Assembly: GCF_007714205.1 (NCBI RefSeq) | Contig: NZ_VMQU01000036.1 | Coordinates: 1-44,312 of the forward strand | Direction of reading: 5' to 3' | Source of the DNA: Mycobacterium helveticum | Lineage (GTDB): Bacteria; Actinomycetota; Actinomycetes; Mycobacteriales; Mycobacteriaceae | DNA: 44,312 nt | In this document: positions 9,200 through 18,411 of the stretch, in pieces | How positions within the stretch are numbered: position 1 is the stretch's first letter | Layout of the letters: every line of letters begins with the position of its first letter | Notes under the pieces: model-generated | What the model was told of the DNA's origin: nothing | The model's database searches: none | The model's input: only the letters and a program-made list of their open reading frames with translations | Position numbers and translations under genes: made by a program

Positions 9200-10331
9200 G
9201 GACCACACCGCCGACGACCACACCGCCGACCAGGACATCGCCGACCTCCTCGACGGTCTGGAGGGCACCGCGCGCGCCGAGCGGGCGCAGCTGGTGCGGT
9301 GGCTGCTGGCGCAGGGCATCGGCGCCGACGAGATCCGCACCACCAACCCCCCGTTGCTGCTGGCCACCCGCCACCTGATCGGCGACGACGGCACCTACGT
9401 GTCCGCCCGGGAGATCAGCGAGCGCCATGGCATCGACTTGACGCTGCTGCAGCGTGTCCAGCGCGCCATCGGCCTGGCCCGGGTGGACGACCCGGATGCC
9501 GTCGTACACATGCGCGCCGACGGTGAAGCCGCCGCCACCGCGCAGCGGTTCGTCGAGTTGGGGCTGGATCCCGAGCACGTCGTGCTCGTCGTCCGCGTGC
9601 TCGCCGAGGGGCTTTCGCACGCCGCCGAGGTCATGCGTTACACCGCGTTGGCGGCGATCATGCGCCCCGGCATCACCGAGGTGGAGATCGCGACGGCGTC
9701 GAAGGAGCTGGTCGGCCGGATCGCACCGGTGCTCAGCCCCATGATCCAGGAGATGCTGTTCCTGCAGCTGCGCCACATGATGGAGACCGAGGCGGTCAGC
9801 GCCGGGGAGCGGGCCGCCGGGAAGCCCCTGCCGGGAGCGCGTCCGGTGGCCGTCGCGTTCGCCGACCTGGTCGGCTTCACCCGCCTCGGGGAGGTCATCT
9901 CTGCCGAGGAGCTGGGTCACCTCGCCAACCGGCTGGCCCACCTCGCGCGCGACGTGGCGGTCCCGCCGGTGCGGTTCGTCAAGTCGATCGGCGACGCGGT
10001 GATGTTCGTCTGTCCCGAACCCGCGCCTTTGCTCGATGTCGCCCTGAAGCTCGTCGAGGCCGTCGACACAGACGACGACTTCCCCCGGTTGCGGGCGGGG
10101 GTGGCCGCCGGGATGGCGGTGAGCCGCGCCGGCGACTGGTTCGGCAGTCCGGTCAACGTGGCGAGCCGGATCACGGGGGCGGCTCGCCCGGGCACGGTGC
10201 TCGCCGCGGACTCGGTCTGGGAGGCCGTCGGTGACACCGGCGAGTTCGACGGGTCTTTCGCCGGGGCGCGCCGCCTCAAAGGCGTCAGGAACGACGTGAA
10301 ACTCTTCCGGATCCGCCGTGGGAGCGGCTGA
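9192..10331 (+). CDS. pH-sensing class III adenylyl cyclase (Rv1264-like)
   Basis: A 379-residue protein that converts ATP to cyclic AMP. It closely resembles Rv1264 of M. tuberculosis, whose N-terminal domain autoinhibits the catalytic domain and relieves it at acid pH. The N-terminal helical domain takes up roughly residues 1-200 and ends with the linker around [13 protein letters not shown]. The cyclase homology domain follows: metal aspartate in [10 protein letters not shown], lysine and aspartate in [13 protein letters not shown], the second metal aspartate in RAGDWFGSP, and transition-state residues in VNVASRIT. The GTG at 9192 has a G-rich stretch just upstream; a GTG at 9168 is also in frame. 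It overlaps the amidohydrolase gene by 8 bases. Confidence 0.92.
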   Translation: MGEDHTADDHTADQDIADLLDGLEGTARAERAQLVRWLLAQGIGADEIRTTNPPLLLATRHLIGDDGTYVSAREISERHGIDLTLLQRVQRAIGLARVDDPDAVVHMRADGEAAATAQRFVELGLDPEHVVLVVRVLAEGLSHAAEVMRYTALAAIMRPGITEVEIATASKELVGRIAPVLSPMIQEMLFLQLRHMMETEAVSAGERAAGKPLPGARPVAVAFADLVGFTRLGEVISAEELGHLANRLAHLARDVAVPPVRFVKSIGDAVMFVCPEPAPLLDVALKLVEAVDTDDDFPRLRAGVAAGMAVSRAGDWFGSPVNVASRITGAARPGTVLAADSVWEAVGDTGEFDGSFAGARRLKGVRNDVKLFRIRRGSG

Positions 10332-10439
10332 ACCGTCCCGCATGGGCAGGCCCGGGCGACGCTGGGGGCGTGCAACTCCGTCATGCGCGGGTGCTACGCG
10401 GCCGGCTGTATACCCCGACGTCCGGCTCTTTGATTTGGT

Positions 10440-10565
10440 CGCTTCCGGGCCTGCTTCACTCCCGAAAATACGCCGTCGCCGCGCCGAGATCAACGATTTT
10501 CCCAGGTCTGAGGCGCGGGTTCGCCGGAGTTCCGCCGACGGCGAACGTCGTTCCATCATCTCTGC
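10440..10565 (-). ncRNA. mcr11: Probable mcr11-like small RNA locus (limits approximate)
   Basis: In M. tuberculosis the sRNA Mcr11 is encoded between the Rv1264 and Rv1265 genes and transcribed divergently from abmR. The orthologous gap here (10332-10585, 254 bases) is unusually long for this region and carries an 8-bp inverted repeat (10519-10526 with 10539-10546) that would fold as a stem in RNA. Position and structure are the only evidence; ends and strand are taken from the M. tuberculosis arrangement. Confidence 0.35.
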
Positions 10566-10569
10566 AACG

Positions 10570-10590
10570 ATGTAATCATGTAATCATGAG
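10570..10590 (+). promoter_or_regulatory. Two start-stop (ATG-TAA) units directly before abmR
   Basis: The sequence ATGTAATC occurs twice in tandem (10570-10577, 10578-10585) and is followed directly by the abmR start ATG at 10586. Each unit is a minimal ORF, an ATG followed at once by TAA. No clear Shine-Dalgarno precedes abmR, so ribosome behaviour on these units could set abmR expression. Confidence 0.6.
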
Positions 10591-11167
10591 ATCACAGCAC
10601 ACACACCACCGGCACGGTCGCGCGGGCGGCTGGCAGCAGTCCCGGCAGCCGGACGCGAGCGACGCCGCGGAATGGTTTGCCGGGCGCATGCCCGGCGGGT
10701 GGTTCGATGGCGATCCCACGGTCACCGTCGACCGCGAGGAAATCACGGTCGTCGGGAAGCTGCCCGAACCCGAGGGCTCCGGCAGCGAGGAGAGCGAGGC
10801 CCGCGCGGCCGGCCGGGCGTCGCGCTTCCGGGAGGAAACCCGTTCGGAGCGGATGCGTATCGCCGAGGAGGCGCAGGATCGCTACGGGCGCAAGGTTTCC
10901 TGGGGTGTCGAGGTCGTCTCCAAGGTAGGTACTGAGCGAATCCTGTTCACGCACATAGCCGTTCCGGTGATGACGCGTCTTAAGCAGCCCGAACGCCGGG
11001 TGCTCGACACGTTGGTGGACGCCGGGGTTGCCCGGTCGCGCGCCGATGCCCTCGCCTGGACGGTCAGGCTGGTGGGCGAGCACACCGAGGACTGGCTGGC
11101 CAAGCTGCGCGACGCGATGACGGCGGTCGACGACCTGCGCGCGCAGGGTCCGGACCTTCAGCCCTGA
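10586..11167 (+). CDS. abmR: AbmR-like ATP-binding transcription factor (Rv1265-like)
   Basis: A 193-residue protein related to Rv1265 (AbmR), a cAMP-responsive ATP-binding DNA-binding protein that regulates the sRNA mcr11 in M. tuberculosis. The stretch DASDAAEWFAGR (near residue 24) followed by TVTVDREEITVVGKLPEP marks the N-terminal conserved domain. A charged Arg/Glu-rich linker with ERMRIAEEAQDRYGRKVSWGV follows. The C-terminal part (VMTRLKQPERRVLDTLVDAGVARSRADALAW) resembles the ribbon-helix-helix-like ends seen on related small regulators. The start is placed at the ATG at 10586. Its stop codon lies in the first unit of a 17-bp repeat. The adjacent cyclase makes cAMP, so the pair probably forms one regulatory unit. 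Confidence 0.85.
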   Translation: MRSQHTHHRHGRAGGWQQSRQPDASDAAEWFAGRMPGGWFDGDPTVTVDREEITVVGKLPEPEGSGSEESEARAAGRASRFREETRSERMRIAEEAQDRYGRKVSWGVEVVSKVGTERILFTHIAVPVMTRLKQPERRVLDTLVDAGVARSRADALAWTVRLVGEHTEDWLAKLRDAMTAVDDLRAQGPDLQP

Positions 11168-11227
11168 GCCCAAGCCAGCCCTGAGCCCAAGCCAGCCCTG
11201 AGCCCAAGCCAGCCCTGAGCCCAAGCC
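11160..11227. repeat. 17-bp tandem repeat, four perfect copies
   Basis: The unit AGCCCTGAGCCCAAGCC is repeated four times without mismatch (11160, 11177, 11194, 11211). It begins inside the last codons of abmR, includes its stop codon in the first copy, and fills most of the gap to the convergent ABC gene (stop at 11268). It has the form of a VNTR locus. Confidence 0.97.
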
Positions 11228-11267
11228 CGACCCACCCGGCCGCCGGCACGCGCGGAGGCGGGGAGGG

Positions 11268-13163
11268 TCAGGCCCGCGTCATCGCGTAGTAGGCCCCCCG
11301 CCGCGCTAGCAGTTCGGCGTGGTTGCCCTGCTCGACGATGCGGCCGGACTCGACCACCACGATCCGGTCCGCATCGCGGATCGTCGAAAGCCGGTGCGCG
11401 ATGACGAAACTCGTTCTGTCCTGCCGAAGCTCGTGCAGGGCCCGCCGGACGAGGGCTTCGGTCCGGGTGTCGACGGAACTGGTCGCCTCGTCGAGGATCA
11501 ACAACTGCGGGCGGGCCAGGAATGCGCGCGCGATCGTGATGAGTTGCTTCTCGCCGGCGCTGATGTTGCCGCCGTCGCCGCTGATCCGGGTCTGGTAGCC
11601 CGCGGGCAGCGTGTGCACGAACCGGTCGACGTAGGCCGCCCTGGCGGCCTGGATCACCTCGTCCTGGCCGGCCTCGGGCCGCCCGTAGGCGATGTTCTCC
11701 GCGATCGTCCCGTCGAAGAGCCAGGTGTCCTGCAGCACCATGCCGATTCGCGACCGCAGCGACTGGCGGCTCATCGTGGCGATATCGACCCCGTCGAAGA
11801 GGATCCGGCCGGAATCGGCGTCGTAGAACCGCATCAGCAGGTTCACCAGGGTGGTCTTGCCGGCGCCGGTCGGGCCGACGATGGCCACCGTGCTGCCCGG
11901 TTCGGCCACCATCGACAGGTCCTCGATCACCGGGACGCCGGGCCGGTAGGCGAAATTCACGTGCTGGAACTCCACGCGACCACCCGGCCGCGGGCCACGG
12001 CCGTCGTCGGTCCGCGGCCGGGGGTCCGGAGGTTCCTCGGTCTCGTCCAGCAGCTCGAAAACCCGTTCGGCGCTGGCCACCCCGGACTGCAGGGTGTTGT
12101 ACATCCCGGCCACCTGGCTCAGCGGCGAATTGAACTGCCGGACATACTGAATGAACGCCTGGATGTTGCCGAGGGTGATCTGCCCGGTGGCCACCCGCAG
12201 GCCGCCCACGACGGCGACCGCGACGTAGCCGAGGTTGCCGACGAACGTCGTCGCCGGCGCGACCAGGCCCGAACTGAACTGGGCGCCGAAACCGGCGTGG
12301 TACACGTCGTCGTTGAGCCGGCGGAACTGCTCGCGCGCGGCGGCCCGGTGGCCGAACGTCTTGACCACCGTGAAGCCGCTGTAGGTCTCCTCGATGTGGG
12401 CATTGAGGCGTCCCGTGCTGGCCCACTGGGCCGCGAACAGGCGTTGCGAGCGCCGCGCGATCGCACGCGTCGCCAGCAGCGACAGCGGCACCGTCAGCAC
12501 CGTGATCGCCGCCAGCAGCGGCGAGATCGACATCATCATCGCCAGGACCGTCACCACGGTCAGCACCGACGTCAGCAACTGGCTGAGAGTCATCGCCAGC
12601 GACGACTGGAGATTGTCGATGTCGTTGGTGACCCGGCTCAGCAGCTCACCGCGTTGCCGGCCGTCGAAGTAGGACAACGGCAGCCGGTGCAGCTTGTCCT
12701 CGGCGTCGGCGCGCAGGGCGACCATGGTGCGCTGCAGGGTGACGTTGAGCAGCCGGGCCTGCGCCCAGATCAGCAGTGCCGAAACGAGATAGAACGCCAG
12801 GGCCAGCGCCAGGGTTCGCCCCACCGCGTCGAAGTCCACGCCCCGGCCCGGCACCACGTTCGCCCCCGACAGCAGGTCGGCGAAGGTGGTGTCGCCGCGG
12901 GCCCGGGCCGCGGCGACGGCCTGGCCCTTCGTGATGCCCGCGGGCAGTTGCCGCCCGAGCACGCCGTTGAACAGCAGATCGGTCGCGTGCCCGAGGATCC
13001 GCGGAACGATCACCCCGATTCCCGTGCCGGTGACACCCAGCGCGATCACCGCGACGGCCGGCCCTCGTTGCGGCGCGAGCCGTTTGACCAGCCGGGTGGC
13101 CGAGCCCCAGAAGTGGCGGGACCGCGCAGCGGGGACGGGAGCCCGGCGCACGGCCGCCGTCAC
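11268..13163 (-). CDS. ABC exporter half-transporter (Rv1272c-like)
   Basis: A 631-residue fusion of a six-helix type 1 exporter membrane domain and an ATPase domain, the same length I recall for Rv1272c. The nucleotide-binding domain has Walker [10 protein letters not shown] near residue 430, Walker [11 protein letters not shown] with the catalytic glutamate, and the switch histidine in VIAHRLST. Its signature motif is degenerate (ISAGE instead of LSGGQ). This is the reverse of the partner gene upstream, so the two should form a heterodimer with one working and one degenerate ATP site. The GTG start overlaps the upstream stop by 4 bases (GTGA), indicating coupling. Rv1272c has been linked to lipid/fatty-acid transport; the substrate here is not shown by sequence. 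Confidence 0.93.
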   Translation of the reverse strand: MTAAVRRAPVPAARSRHFWGSATRLVKRLAPQRGPAVAVIALGVTGTGIGVIVPRILGHATDLLFNGVLGRQLPAGITKGQAVAAARARGDTTFADLLSGANVVPGRGVDFDAVGRTLALALAFYLVSALLIWAQARLLNVTLQRTMVALRADAEDKLHRLPLSYFDGRQRGELLSRVTNDIDNLQSSLAMTLSQLLTSVLTVVTVLAMMMSISPLLAAITVLTVPLSLLATRAIARRSQRLFAAQWASTGRLNAHIEETYSGFTVVKTFGHRAAAREQFRRLNDDVYHAGFGAQFSSGLVAPATTFVGNLGYVAVAVVGGLRVATGQITLGNIQAFIQYVRQFNSPLSQVAGMYNTLQSGVASAERVFELLDETEEPPDPRPRTDDGRGPRPGGRVEFQHVNFAYRPGVPVIEDLSMVAEPGSTVAIVGPTGAGKTTLVNLLMRFYDADSGRILFDGVDIATMSRQSLRSRIGMVLQDTWLFDGTIAENIAYGRPEAGQDEVIQAARAAYVDRFVHTLPAGYQTRISGDGGNISAGEKQLITIARAFLARPQLLILDEATSSVDTRTEALVRRALHELRQDRTSFVIAHRLSTIRDADRIVVVESGRIVEQGNHAELLARRGAYYAMTRA

Positions 13164-14917
13164 GGCGCGCCCCCCACCTGACCTGATTGCAGGGCGGCCA
13201 CCGACTGGGAGTCGGCGAACTCCGCATAGGTCGGGCAGCCGGCCAGCAGCGAGTCGTGGGTGCCCGCACCGACCAGTCGCCCGTCCTCGACGACGATCAC
13301 CTGGTTGGCCTGAGCCGCGGTCGAAATACGCTGTGTGACAACGATGATGGTGGCATCACCGGCGGTGTCCCGCAGCGCGGCCCGTACCCGCGCCTCGGTG
13401 TGCACGTCGAGCGCGGCGAACGCGTCGTCGAACAGGTAGACCGCGGGGCGGCGGATGACCGCGCGGGCGATGGCCAGCCGCAGCCGTTGTCCGCCCGACA
13501 GGTTGATCCCGCCCTGCGCGACCCGCATCTGCAGCCCGTCCGGGTGTGCCCGCACGAATCCGTCGGCGGCGGCCACCTCCAGCGCCTCCCACATCTGGGC
13601 CTCGGTCGCCCCGGCCCTGCCGTAGCGCAGGTTGTCGGCGACCGTGCCGGTGAACAGGTAGCCGCGTTGGGGGACCAGCCCGATCGCCGACCACAGCCGT
13701 TCGGTGTCGTAGTCGCGGACGTCGACGCCGTCGATGAGCACCGCGCCGTCGGTCACGTCGTAGAGCCGGCAGATCAGCGACACCAGCGTCGATTTGCCCG
13801 ACCCGGTGCTGCCGACGATCGCGGTGGTGGTGCCGGGTGTCGCCGTCAGCGAGATGTCCTGCAGCACCGGGCGTTCGGCGCCCGGGTAGGTGAACGTCAC
13901 GCCGGCCACGCGCACCACGCCGGTGATGCCCTCCCGCGGGAACTCGGGGCTGGGCGGGTTGCCGACGGCGGCGCGGGTGGACAGCACCTCGGTGATGCGT
14001 TCGGCGCACACCGATGCCCGCGGCAGCACCACCAGCGTCATGGTTGCCATCAGCACCGCCATCAGGATCTGGGTGAAGTAGGCCAGGAACGCGGTCAGCG
14101 CGCCCACCTGCATCTGGCCCCGGTCGATGCGCAGGCCGCCGAACCAGATGAGCGCGACGCTGGACGCGTTGATGGTCAGCGTGGTCACCGGCAGCATCAG
14201 CGCCTGCCAATTGCCCACGCTGAGCGCGGTGTGCGACAGCGCTCCGTTGGCGCGGGCGAACCGGTCGCGCTCGAATCGCTCGCGCGCGAACGCCCGCACC
14301 ACCCGGACACCGGAGAGTTGGTCGCGCATCACCCGGTTGATGCCGTCGATCAGGCGCTGCATCCCGCGCAGCAGCGGCAGCATGTGCGACATGATCCAGT
14401 AGTTGGCCACAGCCATGACCGGGACGCTGATCAGCAGCAACCACGTCAGCGCGGCCTCCTGGTCGATCGCCATGGCGATCCCGCCGACGCACATGATCGG
14501 CGCGGTGACCAGCACGGTGCCCGAGATCTGCACCAGGTACTGGATCTGCCGGACGTCGTTGGTGCTGCGGGTCAGCAGCGTCGGCGCGCCGAAACGTGCG
14601 GTCTCGCGCTCGGAGAACGTGGTGACGTGCTCGAACAGCGCCGTGCGCAGGTCGCGCCCGAAGCCCATTCCCGTGCGGGAACCGACGTAGGTCGCCCCCA
14701 CCGAGCACAGCACCTGCAAGCCGGTGACGGCGAGCATCACCAGGCCGAGCCGGACGATGGTCGCGGTGTCGCCCCTGGACACGCCGTCGTCGATGATCGC
14801 GGCGTTGACCGTCGGCAGGTACAGCGACGCCAGCGTGTTGGCGATCTGCAGCGTCATCAGCACCGCGACCAGCCGGCGGTACGGGCGGATGTACTGGCGC
14901 AGCAGTGCCAGGAGCAT
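13160..14917 (-). CDS. ABC exporter half-transporter (Rv1273c-like)
   Basis: A 585-residue membrane-plus-ATPase half transporter in the plasma membrane. The ATPase has Walker [10 protein letters not shown] near residue 370, a Q-loop in [10 protein letters not shown] and a canonical signature [11 protein letters not shown]. Walker B ends in [10 protein letters not shown], with Asp instead of the catalytic Glu, and the switch histidine is replaced by Gln in VVTQRIST. These changes give one degenerate ATP site, complementary to the next gene. The ATG at 14917 precedes [15 protein letters not shown], a typical elbow helix; an extension to 14971 is not needed. It is transcribed divergently from lprB. 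In M. tuberculosis this pair is separated from abmR by pknH, embR and other genes, which are absent here. Confidence 0.93.
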   Translation of the reverse strand: MLLALLRQYIRPYRRLVAVLMTLQIANTLASLYLPTVNAAIIDDGVSRGDTATIVRLGLVMLAVTGLQVLCSVGATYVGSRTGMGFGRDLRTALFEHVTTFSERETARFGAPTLLTRSTNDVRQIQYLVQISGTVLVTAPIMCVGGIAMAIDQEAALTWLLLISVPVMAVANYWIMSHMLPLLRGMQRLIDGINRVMRDQLSGVRVVRAFARERFERDRFARANGALSHTALSVGNWQALMLPVTTLTINASSVALIWFGGLRIDRGQMQVGALTAFLAYFTQILMAVLMATMTLVVLPRASVCAERITEVLSTRAAVGNPPSPEFPREGITGVVRVAGVTFTYPGAERPVLQDISLTATPGTTTAIVGSTGSGKSTLVSLICRLYDVTDGAVLIDGVDVRDYDTERLWSAIGLVPQRGYLFTGTVADNLRYGRAGATEAQMWEALEVAAADGFVRAHPDGLQMRVAQGGINLSGGQRLRLAIARAVIRRPAVYLFDDAFAALDVHTEARVRAALRDTAGDATIIVVTQRISTAAQANQVIVVEDGRLVGAGTHDSLLAGCPTYAEFADSQSVAALQSGQVGGAP

Positions 14918-15008
14918 GGGGTAACTCTCGCATACGCGCCGCGGCGCGCCACTGAGCCCGGGCACCACCACGGGAATTGAAATGCCTGCTCAGGTGGCGC
15001 GCCGGTGG

Positions 15009-15034
15009 TTGACCCGCGGGGCTGCCGCTACAGT
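15009..15034 (+). promoter_or_regulatory. Possible lprB promoter
   Basis: TTGACC (15009-15014) and TACAGT (15029-15034) resemble -35 and -10 boxes of mycobacterial SigA promoters. The 14-base spacer is shorter than ideal. The TACAGT box alone fits the TANNNT pattern and lies 45 bases before the lprB start. Confidence 0.35.
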
Positions 15035-15078
15035 GCATCGTGTGGACGAGCAGCAGGCTGAGCAAGAGCAGAGTAGCG

Positions 15079-15636
15079 GTGCGGCGTAACCCGGCGACCC
15101 TGGCCATCGCCGCGGCGGCCTTGACGGTCCTGATCCTCGCGGCGGCGGCGTGCTCCGGTTCCGGCGGCAACAAACCGGGCGCGACGGCGCCGTCGGCCCC
15201 GGGAAGCGCCGAGGGCCACCACGGCCCGATGTTCCCGCAGTGCGGTGGCATCAGCGACCAGACGGTGGCGGACCTGACCAAGATGAGCGGGCTGGTGAAC
15301 ACCGCCCGCAACTCGGTGGGATGCCAGTGGCTGGCCGGTGGCGGCATCCTCGGCCCGCATTTCTCCTTCTCCTGGTATCGCGGCAGCCCCATCGGCCGGG
15401 AACGCAAGACCGAGGAACTCTCGCGCGCCAGCGTCGACGACATCAACATCAACGGCCACAGCGGCTTCATCGCCGTCGGCAACGAACCCAACCTCGGCGA
15501 CTCGCTGTGCGAAATCGGTATCCAGTTCGGGGACGACTTCATCGAATGGTCGATCAGCTTCAGCCAGAAGCCGTTCCCGCCGCCCTGCGACATCGCCCGG
15601 GAGCTCACCCGTCAGTCGATTGCGAATTCCAAATGA
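15079..15636 (+). CDS. lprB: Lipoprotein LprB
   Basis: A 185-residue lipoprotein, equal in length to Rv1274. A basic N-terminus and a hydrophobic stretch lead to a lipobox-like LAAAAC, where the cysteine would be acylated and anchored to the outer face of the membrane. The rest is a DUF3558-type domain with conserved blocks such as FPQCGGISDQTV, GCQWLAGGGILGPHFSFSWYRGSPIGRERK and QKPFPPPCDIA. The GTG at 15079 gives a normal signal peptide; a start at 15040 would add 13 residues. Its stop overlaps the lprC start in ATGA. Function unknown; it is paired with lprC as in M. tuberculosis. Confidence 0.92.
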   Translation: MRRNPATLAIAAAALTVLILAAAACSGSGGNKPGATAPSAPGSAEGHHGPMFPQCGGISDQTVADLTKMSGLVNTARNSVGCQWLAGGGILGPHFSFSWYRGSPIGRERKTEELSRASVDDININGHSGFIAVGNEPNLGDSLCEIGIQFGDDFIEWSISFSQKPFPPPCDIARELTRQSIANSK

Positions 15637-16223
15637 TGGCCACGACGCGCCCCGGATCTCGGGGCAGAAGAGGCGTGCGCGCCGGGTTGCCGGTCATGGT
15701 CGCCGCCTTGCTGGTAGTGACGGGGCTGGTGTTGAGCGGTTGTTCGAAGTCGGTGGGGGGCACCGCCGTCAAGGCCGGCTCGGGCGGCGTGCCGCGCAAC
15801 AACAACTCCCAGCAGCAGTACCCGAACCTGCTCAAGGAGTGTGAGGTGCTGACCACCGACATCCTGGCCAAGACGGTGGGCGCCGATCCCCTCGACATCC
15901 AGAGCACGTTCGTCGGCGCGATCTGCCGGTGGCAGGCGGCCAACCCGGCCGGCCTGATCGACATCACCCGGTTCTGGTTCGAGCAGGGCAGCCTGAGCAA
16001 CGAGCGCAAGGTCGCCGACTTCCTGAAGTACAGGGTCGAGAGCCGCAACATCGCGGGGATCGATTCGATCGTGATGCGACCGGACGATCCCAACGGCGCG
16101 TGCGGGGTGGCCAGCGACGCGGCGGGGGTGGTCGGCTGGTGGATCAACCCGCAGGCGCCGGGCATCGACGCGTGCGGGCAGGCCATCAAGCTCATGGAGC
16201 TGACGCTGGCCACCAACTCCTAA
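15633..16223 (+). CDS. lprC: Lipoprotein LprC
   Basis: A 196-residue lipoprotein like Rv1275, with the lipobox LVLSGC about 35 residues from the start and a DUF3558-type domain (ECEVLTTDILAKTVGADP, CRWQAANPAGLIDITRFWFE, a cysteine pair near the C-terminus). The ATG at 15633 overlaps the lprB stop codon (ATGA), so the two are translated together; a second ATG follows at 15636. The partly similar domains suggest lprB and lprC arose by duplication. The 3' end runs straight into the 59-bp repeat. Confidence 0.92.
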   Translation: MMATTRPGSRGRRGVRAGLPVMVAALLVVTGLVLSGCSKSVGGTAVKAGSGGVPRNNNSQQQYPNLLKECEVLTTDILAKTVGADPLDIQSTFVGAICRWQAANPAGLIDITRFWFEQGSLSNERKVADFLKYRVESRNIAGIDSIVMRPDDPNGACGVASDAAGVVGWWINPQAPGIDACGQAIKLMELTLATNS

Positions 16224-16341
16224 CGCGGCGACGATGCGGCCCGCGTGAGCGGGCCGAGGAGGAGTCGCGCAATCGGGCTCAGCGCGGCGACGATGCGGCC
16301 CGCGTGAGCGGGCCGAGGAGGAGTCGCGCAATCGGGCTCAG
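16224..16341. repeat. 59-bp tandem duplication carrying paired hairpins
   Basis: Two perfect 59-base units (16224-16282, 16283-16341) begin directly after the lprC stop codon and end just past the stop codon of the convergent phosphatase gene (16338-16340). Each unit contains a perfect 8-bp GC-rich stem with a GTGA loop. Confidence 0.97.
16237..16315. terminator. Duplicated hairpin terminators between lprC and the phosphatase gene
   Basis: CGGCCCGC-GTGA-GCGGGCCG forms a perfect stem-loop at 16237-16256 and again at 16296-16315. There is no U-tract, as is common for mycobacterial hairpins. Being symmetric, they could stop transcription from both convergent genes. Confidence 0.55.
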
Positions 16342-16841
16342 CGCGGGACCTCGAAACCGACCAGCGCGGCGCGGCCCGGCTCCAGGTCCTCCCACGCGCA
16401 GGGCACGGCGAGCACCGCGATCCCCGACGTCGGGAATTTCGCCGCGATGCGCTCGGCGAGGGCGGCGTCGGTACCGTCGGCGCCGGCCAGCACCAGCGCC
16501 ACGCCGGACATCGCCGGCTCGTGGCCGACGACGAGCAGGGTCTTCACCTCGTCGCCCACCGTGTTGATCTCCTCGATGACCGCGCCGGGGGCGGCGTCGT
16601 AGAGCCGTTCGGCGTATCGTGTCGGGGCCTGGATACCCGTGCGTGCCAGGGTCTGCCGCGTGCGGGTCGTCGTCGAACACAGCACGGCGTCGATGGCAGT
16701 CACGTTGGCCCGCAGCCAGTCACCCGCCAGCCCCGCTTCCCGGACGCCGCGCCGCGCCAGCGGCCGGTCATGGTCGGCGATGCCGTCCGGGTAATCGGAT
16801 TTCGCGTGCCGCAGCAGCAGCAACGTGCGCGGGCCTTTCAT
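16338..16841 (-). CDS. SixA-like histidine phosphatase (Rv1276c-like)
   Basis: A 167-residue member of the histidine phosphatase superfamily, close to SixA phosphohistidine phosphatases. The phospho-acceptor motif is LLLLRHAKS near the N-terminus. The second catalytic histidine is in LLVVGHEPAMS, and the arginine-containing segment is LCSTTTRTRQTL. The ATG at 16841 (MKGPRT) is preferred; a start six codons upstream is possible. The last codon reaches into the 59-bp repeat. The substrate is unknown: SixA acts on phosphohistidine, but related enzymes dephosphorylate small molecules. Confidence 0.9.
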   Translation of the reverse strand: MKGPRTLLLLRHAKSDYPDGIADHDRPLARRGVREAGLAGDWLRANVTAIDAVLCSTTTRTRQTLARTGIQAPTRYAERLYDAAPGAVIEEINTVGDEVKTLLVVGHEPAMSGVALVLAGADGTDAALAERIAAKFPTSGIAVLAVPCAWEDLEPGRAALVGFEVPR

Positions 16842-16875
16842 CGGCTTCACGGTAACCAACGGGAACCCAGGGGCG

Positions 16876-18246
16876 CTACGCCGCGTCGTCGCCCTCGTCT
16901 TCGTGGTTGTTGCGCAGCAGTTTTTCGGGGTGCCAGTAGGTGTTGGTGCGGGGTCGGCCGCGCTCCAGGTGCGGGGGTGGGATCCATTCGGTGTCGCCCC
17001 GGTTGTTTTTTCGGGTCATCCAGCCTTGTTCGGCGATCGGGTGGTGGCCGCCGCAGGCGAAGGTGAGGTGGTTGATGTCAGTGACGCCGGATTTCGCGTA
17101 GGGGATGACGTGGTGGACTTCGCTGTAGTAGCCGCCCACGCTGCAGCCCGGCGCCGAGCAGCCGCGGTCCTTGGCGTACAGGACAATCCGCTGGGCCGGC
17201 GACGCCAATCGTTTGGTGTGATACAGGGCCAGAGCTTTGCCGTGGTCGAAGATGGCCAGGTAGTGGCGTGCGTGGCGGGCCAGGCGGATGACATCGCTCA
17301 TCGGCAGGATCGTGCCGCCGCCGGTCAACCCGCACCCGGCGGCGGCCTCTAACTCGGCCAGGGTGGTGCTCACGATGATCGAGGCGGGTAAACCGTTGTG
17401 CTGGCCCAAATCGCCGCAGGCCAGCACGGCGCGCAGGGCGGCGTTGAGCGCGTCGTGCTGGCGCTGGGCCGGGCCGCGGCTGTCCTTGTCGATGGCCTCT
17501 TGGCTGGGTGTCCCGGCCACACACGGGGTCTCGTCGAGGCTGTTGCACATGCCCGGGGCGCCCAGTTTGGCCCACACCGCTTCCAGGGTGGCGCGCAACT
17601 CCGGGGTGATCCAGCCGCTGAGCCGGGACATCTTGTCAGGGCCCTGGGCGCCCATGATCAGGCCGCGCCGCCGGGCACGGTCTTCGTCGGTGTAGTTGCC
17701 GTCAGGGTTGATGGCATCGGCGAGCCTGTCGGCCAGCTTGGCCAGCTGGTCGGGCCGAAACTGGGCACCGTCGTGGGCGAGGTCGGCTTCGGCGGCGTCC
17801 CGGGTCGCTTGGTCGACCCAGCCGGGTAGTTGGTGATAGAAGCTGCGGATCACCGCAACATGTCCGGCGCCGAGCGTGCCGTCTTTTTGGCCGGCCGCGG
17901 TGGCCGCCAGCGCCGGCGGTATCGGCTCGCCGGGCAGCCCGCACCGGGGTCCCAGGTCGGCGGCCTCACGGACCCGCCGGGCGGCCTCTTGACGGCTGAT
18001 GAGCGTGGCCTCGGCGATCGCCTGCGCCGGCTTGCCGCCCAACTCCTCAGGGGTGGCCTGACGCGCCAAGGTGTTGATCACCGGATGCTCCAGAGCCGGC
18101 AGCCGGCGACGCACCCTTTCCACCCGCGCCAGCCAGGCCAACAACTCCGGGGTGGTCAACCCCGCGCAGTCGAAGCCGAACAGCCTGTCCACGACAGCAT
18201 CCAGGGCCTCGAAATCCGCCCTCAACGCCTCGCGATCAACACTCAC
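16876..18246 (-). CDS. 13E12 (DUF222) family HNH endonuclease-like protein
   Basis: A 456-residue member of the actinobacterial 13E12 repeat family. The N-terminal DUF222 domain (about 1-330) contains [23 protein letters not shown] and the arginine-rich region after [12 protein letters not shown]. The C-terminal HNH module has the metal cysteines of [10 protein letters not shown], the EVHHVIPY histidines, and [12 protein letters not shown]. In M. tuberculosis REP13E12 copies are scattered in the genome and serve as attachment sites for the phage-like element phiRv1. No copy lies between the Rv1276c and Rv1277 genes there, to my knowledge, so this is likely an insertion. Biological role unknown. 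Confidence 0.93.
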   Translation of the reverse strand: MSVDREALRADFEALDAVVDRLFGFDCAGLTTPELLAWLARVERVRRRLPALEHPVINTLARQATPEELGGKPAQAIAEATLISRQEAARRVREAADLGPRCGLPGEPIPPALAATAAGQKDGTLGAGHVAVIRSFYHQLPGWVDQATRDAAEADLAHDGAQFRPDQLAKLADRLADAINPDGNYTDEDRARRRGLIMGAQGPDKMSRLSGWITPELRATLEAVWAKLGAPGMCNSLDETPCVAGTPSQEAIDKDSRGPAQRQHDALNAALRAVLACGDLGQHNGLPASIIVSTTLAELEAAAGCGLTGGGTILPMSDVIRLARHARHYLAIFDHGKALALYHTKRLASPAQRIVLYAKDRGCSAPGCSVGGYYSEVHHVIPYAKSGVTDINHLTFACGGHHPIAEQGWMTRKNNRGDTEWIPPPHLERGRPRTNTYWHPEKLLRNNHEDEGDDAA

Positions 18247-18295
18247 ACCGCCAAGCTATCCGCACCCACCGACAAAGACCGGCGCCCGGTGACCA

Positions 18296-18325
18296 CTGAA
18301 ACAAAAGTGACACAAGTTGTTTCAG
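18296..18325. promoter_or_regulatory. 9-bp inverted repeat upstream of the SbcD-like gene
   Basis: CTGAAACAA (18296-18304) and TTGTTTCAG (18317-18325) are perfect reverse complements around the 12-base centre AAGTGACACAAG. It lies in the divergent gap between the 13E12 gene and the SbcD-like gene and has the size and symmetry of a dimeric repressor operator. Confidence 0.5.
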
Positions 18326-18411
18326 CGGCCCTGGAGTCGGGGTGTGCACACAGCGCCGCGCCCCGCAACGTGGCCGGCATCCCCGAGACCTGCCGGGCGA
18401 GGTCCCCGTTC

